A DNA stretch of 64,000 nt. Origin: Labilithrix sp. (GTDB lineage: Bacteria > Myxococcota_A > Polyangia > Polyangiales > Polyangiaceae). Positions 59,928-64,000 of this stretch are shown here, in pieces (the stretch's first letter is position 1; every line of letters begins with the position of its first letter). The stretch is from positions 1 to 64,000 of the forward strand of contig JAHBWA010000024.1 in NCBI GenBank assembly GCA_019637195.1, read 5' to 3'. The notes under the pieces are model-generated. The model had not been told where the DNA came from and did not search any database. It worked only from the letters and a program-made list of their open reading frames with translations. The translations under genes and the position numbers were made by a program.

Positions 59928-60218
59928 ATGCGCCAGACCTTCGTCGTCAGCTATGACATCTCCTGCCCGAAGCGACTCCGTCGCGTCTACCGCACGATGC
60001 GCGGGTGGGGCGACCACATCCAGCTGTCGGTGTTTCGCTGCGAGCTGAACCCGCGCGAGCTCGTCGAGCTTCGGATGCGCCTGAACGAGGTGATCCACAA
60101 CGGCGAGGACCAGGTCCTCTTTGTCGACGTCGGCCCCGTAGAGGGTCGCGGGAACACCTCCATCCGGGCGATCGGAAAGGTCTACGTCCCGCCGGAGAGG
60201 CGTGCCATCGTTGTGTGA
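59928..60218 (+). CDS. cas2: Cas2 endoribonuclease-like adaptation subunit
   Basis: Small ferredoxin-fold protein (96 aa) that bridges the Cas1 dimers during spacer integration. VVSYDISCPKRLRRVYRTM carries the conserved Asp10; HIQLSVFRCEL and the terminal basic stretch VPPERRAIVV are typical. The ATG follows the cas4-cas1 stop by 2 nt. Last gene of the operon; the array follows 269 nt later. Confidence 0.93.
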   Translation: MRQTFVVSYDISCPKRLRRVYRTMRGWGDHIQLSVFRCELNPRELVELRMRLNEVIHNGEDQVLFVDVGPVEGRGNTSIRAIGKVYVPPERRAIVV

Positions 60219-60348
60219 ACTGGAGACGAGCGCACTGACTTCGCGCCGCCCCAGCGGGCCCAGCGTCGCGGCCGCCGCCGACTCGGCAAAGCACGCGAAC
60301 GAGCACCGAAACGCCGCCGAAATTCCCAGGACCGCTCGCAGAGCCCTC

Positions 60349-60369
60349 GATCATTGAAATTTCATGATC
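60349..60369. repeat. AT-rich palindrome in the CRISPR leader
   Basis: GATCAT and ATGATC (6-bp arms) flank TGAAATTTC, itself largely palindromic. It is the most AT-rich spot between cas2 and the array, and contains ATTGAAA, similar to the end of the CRISPR repeat. It could be a leader-binding site or a hairpin. Confidence 0.45.
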
Positions 60370-60380
60370 TTAGAAGCGAA

Positions 60381-60431
60381 GCGCGCGGGAACGCGCCGCG
60401 CCATCTCATCCCGCCCCGCGTTCCCGCGCGC
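60381..60431. repeat. Long GC-rich inverted repeat between cas2 and the array
   Basis: Perfect 14-15-bp arms (gcgcgcgggaacgc / gcgttcccgcgcgc) separated by about 21 nt. It would form a stable hairpin just before the array. No T-run, so not a typical terminator; possibly a leader structure or processing site. Confidence 0.6.
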
Positions 60432-60487
60432 CTCCGCTCGCAAACCCTGCCGCAAGGGCACTACATCGCTGGTATTCTCAGAGGTAC

Positions 60488-60597
60488 CCCTCCGCCGATC
60501 TCGATCGGCGGCTCCGTTGAAGCGACCTCCTCGGGATGCTGCCCGGCGACGAACTCGTCGTCCCTCCGCCGATCTCGAGCGGCGGCTCCATTGAAGC
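60488..60597 (+). CRISPR. Miniature CRISPR array: two 36-nt repeats, one 38-nt spacer
   Basis: Repeat 1 at 60488-60523 and repeat 2 at 60562-60597 share 34 of 36 positions. They differ at the centre (GATCGG versus GAGCGG) and near the end (GTTGAAGC versus ATTGAAGC). Both contain the palindrome-like core CCGCCGATC...CGGCGG and end in TTGAAGC, typical of I-U/I-G repeats, which also gives the orientation. The spacer is 60524-60561. Repeat 1 forms a 9-bp stem with no mismatch; repeat 2 has one. A full type I-G cas operon ends 269 nt upstream. Confidence 0.85.
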
Positions 60598-60753
60598 CAG
60601 ATCGACAACTTCCTCGCGTTCACGTCTCAGCGCGGCGACGCGCTGGGGCTCGTGAAGCAGGGCATCGAACGGTGTCCTTCGTCGCGGCCGTGCCATACTG
60701 ACACGCTGCAGGCCCGACATCGGCGAAGTCGCCTCGCGTGAACGGCCATCGAA
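60598..60753. other. Sequence after the array, no clear gene
   Basis: Directly after repeat 2, the frame from 60598 reads QIDNFLAFTSQRGDALGLVK and a few codons more, which looks coding rather than random, but has no start or partner. No third repeat is seen; a partial match ending ctcgtgaagc (60649-60658) is too weak. May be a remnant gene beside a truncated array. Confidence 0.4.
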
Positions 60754-61470
60754 ATGCACGCTCGATCTCCCCGCTGTCGTCGCCGTCGTCCGCGCTCTGC
60801 CCAGCGATGGCGCTCGCCCACGATCCTCGCGCTCGCCGGCGGGCTCGCGATCGGCCCCGGCTGCACGTGCCGGCGCGGCGCGAAGGTCGAGCTCCCCGTC
60901 GACGCTGCGGTCGACGCCGGCGAGCTCGCGACGGAGACTCCCCCCGACGCCACGCCGCCGGAGTCGCGGATCTACCCGCTCGAGGAGGATCGCTGGTGGG
61001 ACCACCGCTACGCGAACCCGGGCGGGCCGTACGACTGCAAGCCCGGCGTTCATCGGACGACGATCGTGGGGCGCAGGACGATCTCCGGCCGAGAGGCCTG
61101 GAGGATGACGACCGCCTGCGGTCCGAAGCGGGAGATCGCCCTCGCGGTCGAGGGCGACGAGCTCGCGATGTGGTTCAACGGAAAGTGGCTGCACCTCCTC
61201 CGCGCGCCGCTCGAGGACGGAGCACGCTGGCCGTGGGTCGGCTCGAGGATGCGCCTGACCCGCGAGCCAGCCCCCGTCGAGGTCGAGGCCGGCACGTTCG
61301 AAGACTGCTGGACGGTCACGCTCGCGCCGGATCTCCCCAGCGTCGCGACGACCTACTGCCGCGGCGTCGGCATCGTGCGCTTGCGGCGGGGCGGCCCGAA
61401 GTCGAGCTACGCCGGCAACGACGCCGAGCTGGTCGGCGCCAGCTTCCCCCTTCCTACCCTCCCCGAATGA
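60754..61470 (+). CDS. Small putative lipoprotein, unknown function
   Basis: A 238-aa protein with an Arg-rich start and a hydrophobic segment ending LAIGPGC (Cys about 37), so possibly a lipoprotein. A Pro/Asp/Glu-rich spacer (about 42-70) is followed by a beta-rich domain with Trp and Cys (WWDHRYANPGG, WMTTACGPKREI-like strands, FEDCWTVTLAP). Not recognised. The first in-frame start is ATG 60754. Confidence 0.65.
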   Translation: MHARSPRCRRRRPRSAQRWRSPTILALAGGLAIGPGCTCRRGAKVELPVDAAVDAGELATETPPDATPPESRIYPLEEDRWWDHRYANPGGPYDCKPGVHRTTIVGRRTISGREAWRMTTACGPKREIALAVEGDELAMWFNGKWLHLLRAPLEDGARWPWVGSRMRLTREPAPVEVEAGTFEDCWTVTLAPDLPSVATTYCRGVGIVRLRRGGPKSSYAGNDAELVGASFPLPTLPE

Positions 61471-61661
61471 GACGGCATGAGGTGCGGTCGGCGAGATCGC
61501 TCGAGCGCGACGGCGCGACCTCGTCACCGTCGAGGCAGCGCGCAGCCCGATGGCACCGGCCCGCGACGCCGCCATGCCCACGACGCGTGCCCTCACGACC
61601 TGACGGTCAGCCTTTCGCGCTAAGGCGTCGCCCACCACCGCCGAGCCCACGAGGCGCGCGC

Positions 61662-62486
61662 TCAGTCGCAGCCGGGCATCCCCTGGCCTTTGCCGATCGC
61701 GCATGGCAGGCAGAGCTCGGTCGGGCCGCAGCCACCGCGCATCACGACCGTCGTCGGCCGGAGCATCGAAGCGAAGCAGGTGTCGAGACAGACTCCGGCG
61801 ACGCCGAGGACGTCGCATTTCACGGGTCGTCCTTCCACCATCGCCGCGGGGGCGCAGACTTGCTTCGATGGGCACGTCTCCCGCTGGAGGTCTTCGCGCG
61901 AGCCCTCCGGCGCCGCGTCTTCGTTCATACAGACGCCGAAGCCGTGGCAACACGTCTCCGCCGAAGCGCCCTCTCCGCCGACGCACGCTCGCTCGTGGAC
62001 GCCGATCGGATCGCAGAGGTGGGTGTCCTCGCCGTTCGTCGGGTCGACGCAGGGCGCGCAACGCTCGTCGTCGTCGCAGACGTCCCGCTGCAGCTCGTTC
62101 TTGTGCAGCTCGATGTCCTTGACGAGGAGGCTGAGGCACGCGCCCGGCTTCTTGTTCAGGAACGTGCAGGCCTTCAGCTTCTCGCCGCCCGCCAGGAGGA
62201 GCTTGTCGGGGACGCAGACGTCCGAGCCCGTGCACGCGCGAAGCTTGCTCTCGGGCAGCGGGGTCCTCGCCCCGTCGAAGCAGTGCCCCTTGCCGTCTCC
62301 GCACGACTCGAGCTCGCGGAGGGGAGGCTTCGCGAACGGAGACTCGCACGTGCGCGTCTCGTTCTTTGCCCGGACTGGCAGCGTGACCGTCTCGTAGGTC
62401 GTCTCACCGATCGAGCACGCGGTCGCGGCGACCGGGGCCCCGACGACGAGGAGGACGACGAGCCTGAACGAGGTGCCCACGGCCAT
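61662..62486 (-). CDS. Cys-rich secreted protein, paralogue A
   Basis: A 274-aa exported protein with a lipobox-like VAATAC (Cys about 24) and about 20 Cys in pairs (CGDGKGHCFDGA, CDDDERCAPCVDPTNG, CSKQ- and CFASMLRP-type stretches). It shares the same order of motifs as the next upstream gene: CGDGKGHCFD, VCVPD, CAPC(V/T)DPTN, GVHE, CxxAxxEG, ending GMPGCD or GVPGCN. The two are tandem paralogues 3 nt apart. Function unknown. Confidence 0.75.
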   Translation of the reverse strand: MAVGTSFRLVVLLVVGAPVAATACSIGETTYETVTLPVRAKNETRTCESPFAKPPLRELESCGDGKGHCFDGARTPLPESKLRACTGSDVCVPDKLLLAGGEKLKACTFLNKKPGACLSLLVKDIELHKNELQRDVCDDDERCAPCVDPTNGEDTHLCDPIGVHERACVGGEGASAETCCHGFGVCMNEDAAPEGSREDLQRETCPSKQVCAPAAMVEGRPVKCDVLGVAGVCLDTCFASMLRPTTVVMRGGCGPTELCLPCAIGKGQGMPGCD

Positions 62487-62489
62487 CCC

Positions 62490-63395
62490 TCAATTGCAGC
62501 CCGGGACGCCCTTGTCCGCCACGAAGGTGCAGGGGATGCAGACCTCCGTCTCGCCGCAGCCGTCGTTCGACAGGATCCCGATGTCTCCGGCGAAGCTCAT
62601 CATGTCGTCGAAGCACTTGTCCATGCAGACGCCCGAGCCCATGAACCCGTTGCACTTCACCGGCGTGCCCGCGACGAACGCCGCGGGTACGCACTTGTTC
62701 GCGGCCGCGCAGGTGTCTTGCTTCGTCTGATCGCGCTGCGCCTCCGGGACCGCCGACTCGGCGATGCAGACGCCGTTGCTCTTGCCGTTCGTCGTGCAGC
62801 ACGGCGCCGGCGGCGGCGCTCCGCCGTCACCGGTCGTCGCGCCGGCGTCGCACGCGTTCTCGTGGACACCGATGGGCTCGCAGAGCCCGGTCTTCGCGCC
62901 GTTGTTCGTCGGATCGGTGCAGGGCGCACAGACCTGTCCGGCCTTGCAGATGTCCTGCTCGAGCGCGCCGCCCCCGCGCTTCTCCATCTCGGGGATGAGG
63001 CTCATCGTGATGCACGCGCCCGCGCCGATGATCGACGTGCACGTCGTCAGCGTGCCGCCGCCGGCCTGGAGGATCTCATCGGGGACGCAGACCTCGTCGG
63101 CGTTCGCGCACGCGATGAACGTGGCGGCCATCGGGGTCTTCGCCTTGTCGAAGCAGTGTCCCTTGCCGTCGCCACAGACCTGGAGCTTCGAGAGGTCGGG
63201 CTTGGTGAAGTCATCACTCCCGCACGTCGGCGACGTCCCGCCCGAGGGTTCGGTGCTGTCGGTCGACGACTTCGTCTCGGTGGTGGTGTCGTCCTCCCTC
63301 GACTGCACGGTGATGTGCGTGGGGCTCGCGAGCGTGCAGGCCTGAGCGCCAATCCCGAGCACACAGACTCCGATGACGATCCCGCGCAGTGACAT
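62490..63395 (-). CDS. Cys-rich secreted protein, paralogue B
   Basis: A 301-aa exported protein from ATG 63395, with a lipobox-like GIGAQAC (Cys about 20). After a Thr/Ser/Asp-rich spacer (about 30-60) comes the same domain as paralogue A: CGDGKGHCFDKAKTP, CVPDEIL, CAPCTDPTNN, GVHENAC, and the C-terminal GVPGCN. It probably arose with its downstream neighbour by tandem duplication. An upstream in-frame extension (to 63500) lacks coding character. Confidence 0.75.
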   Translation of the reverse strand: MSLRGIVIGVCVLGIGAQACTLASPTHITVQSREDDTTTETKSSTDSTEPSGGTSPTCGSDDFTKPDLSKLQVCGDGKGHCFDKAKTPMAATFIACANADEVCVPDEILQAGGGTLTTCTSIIGAGACITMSLIPEMEKRGGGALEQDICKAGQVCAPCTDPTNNGAKTGLCEPIGVHENACDAGATTGDGGAPPPAPCCTTNGKSNGVCIAESAVPEAQRDQTKQDTCAAANKCVPAAFVAGTPVKCNGFMGSGVCMDKCFDDMMSFAGDIGILSNDGCGETEVCIPCTFVADKGVPGCN

Positions 63396-63710
63396 GTTCC
63401 GCACCTCCGAGAGGGCTATAGCGAGCGCCGTACCGCTCGCGGAGGATCGCCCGGATCTGGTCCTCCGGCGTTGGAAGCTCGAAGCCGGCGCGGTGAGCAC
63501 GCTCGGCGTCGCGGGCAGACCAGCGGCCGCGGGGCGTCCGTCGAATCGCGTCCAGCCGAGGCGTTCGATCGGCGATCGTGGGTGGCCGTTCCAGAGCGCG
63601 AGCCCAGATCGACGCGCGAGGGATCGTGCCCAACCCGCGCGCTCCTCCGCGACGGCGACAGCCGCGGGCCGCCGAGGATCATGGTCGAGCGAGGCGAACG
63701 CGCCGGCGCC

Positions 63711-63738
63711 GAGTGACCATGATCATCTGTGGTCACTC
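63711..63738. repeat. Inverted repeat, 9-bp arms
   Basis: GAGTGACCA and TGGTCACTC with a 10-nt centre (TGATCATCTG), an operator- or hairpin-like element between the Cys-rich gene and the partial gene at the right edge. Confidence 0.55.
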
Positions 63739-63754
63739 CGGCTCTCACGGCGTT

Positions 63755-63779
63755 CGCTGTCGGCGAAGCGGCGACAGCG
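63755..63779 (-). terminator. Hairpin just after the partial gene at the right edge
   Basis: CGCTGTCG/CGACAGCG stem (8 bp) with a 9-nt loop, starting 3 nt beyond the TAG at 63782-63784. There is no T-run, so a weak terminator at best, but the position supports a real gene end there. Confidence 0.35.
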
Positions 63780-63781
63780 GC

Positions 63782-64000
63782 CTACATATCCGTCACCCTT
63801 CGCTCCGCGAGCTCGCCGCGAAGGTCGGCGGGGAGATCGCCGACCAAGCGTCGCTTCGATCGCGAGACGAGCGGGATGGTGGGGCGGAGCGCGGGACGCG
63901 CCGAGCGGCCATGCCCTCGCGTCGCCCACGCGAGCACGCGAGCGGAGACGGCCGTCGCGCGCAGACCGCGCGCGAGCGTCAGTCGTTGCAGGCCGACGGC
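63782..64000 (-). CDS. Partial unknown gene running in from the right edge
   Basis: The minus strand is open from the window end to TAG at 63782-63784 (about 72 codons). It reads AWATRGHGRSARP then LRPTIPLVSRSKRRLVGDLP and ends with RGELAERRVTDM. The composition resembles a protein C terminus. No domain is recognised; the start lies outside the window. Confidence 0.4.
   Translation of the reverse strand, partial: AVGLQRLTLARGLRATAVSARVLAWATRGHGRSARPALRPTIPLVSRSKRRLVGDLPADLRGELAERRVTDM

Larger units (their letters stand above)
63396..63781. other. Intergenic region with two inverted repeats, no gene seen
   Basis: The short open frames in this stretch are Arg/Ser-rich and read as shadows on both strands. 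Apart from the two inverted repeats listed separately, nothing is identified. Confidence 0.5.

Noticed and set aside
60645..60658. Possible third, degenerate CRISPR repeat (ctcgtgaagc)
   Set aside because: Only about 10 bases resemble the repeat end, the palindromic core is absent and the spacing would be 25 nt, unlike the 38-nt spacer.
60354..60701. 115-codon open frame across the CRISPR array
   Set aside because: It translates through the repeats and leader with Arg/Ser/Pro-rich sequence; no start signal or family.

Overview
The window looks like chromosomal DNA of a myxobacterium-like organism (Myxococcota, probably a Polyangia-type lineage). The evidence is very high GC, dense minus-strand operons, many secreted lipoproteins rich in Cys or Gly, TPR/PEGA-barrel and dual-PilZ proteins, an AgmX/PglI-type motility protein, a PilB/GspE ATPase, and large secreted proteases. 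No species can be named from the sequence alone. I saw no tRNA, rRNA, insertion sequence or prophage.

Layout. 0-14 kb: a K+ channel/AAA+/PilB-GspE operon, TlpA-like thioredoxin, NodB deacetylase, TIM-barrel glycosidase, PEGA-barrel protein, YkuE-like phosphoesterase, PrmC, phosphomannomutase, and two small membrane proteins. 14-22 kb: a trypsin-like lipoprotein, a 1341-aa metzincin protease and a Cys-rich lipoprotein. 21.6-30 kb: UvrD/PcrA, GrpE, a DnaK whose 3' half is shredded by frameshifts, a dual-PilZ protein, a LuxR-type regulator and a LeuA-like enzyme. 30-38 kb: a four-gene minus-strand envelope operon (zinc-ribbon membrane protein, Tat lipoprotein, collagen-like Gly-rich lipoprotein, Cys-rich lipoprotein), then ftsE-ftsX-envC-like, then a papain-like lipoprotein. 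38-44.5 kb: a heavy-metal RND pump with its adaptor and an AgmX/PglI C-terminal-domain protein.

44.8-60.6 kb is the most interesting part. It is a tightly packed plus-strand run of nine ORFs: addB-like, addA-like, cas3 (HD domain at the C terminus), csb3, csb1 (cas7), csb2 (cas5-cas6), a 34-codon ORF, a cas4-cas1 fusion and cas2. A miniature CRISPR array of two 36-nt repeats and one 38-nt spacer follows. The gene content is that of type I-G (formerly I-U, the GSU0051-0058 type). The AddAB-like helicase-nuclease pair appears to share the transcript: addB/addA overlap by 4 nt and addA/cas3 by 14 nt. The likely job is that AddAB processes DNA ends and supplies fragments to Cas4-Cas1/Cas2 for spacer capture; Csb3-Csb1-Csb2 then form the crRNA-guided complex and Cas3 degrades the target. 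A perfect 16-nt palindrome about 65 nt upstream of addB is a candidate operator, and two inverted repeats lie between cas2 and the array.

60.7-64 kb: a lipoprotein-like protein, two tandem Cys-rich paralogues, and a gene entering from the right edge. Intergenic stretches are short. The longer ones (19.6-20.1, 60.2-60.75 and 63.4-63.8 kb) are described individually. Starts were chosen by frame, overlap and protein sense, because few Shine-Dalgarno sequences are convincing in this GC-rich DNA.
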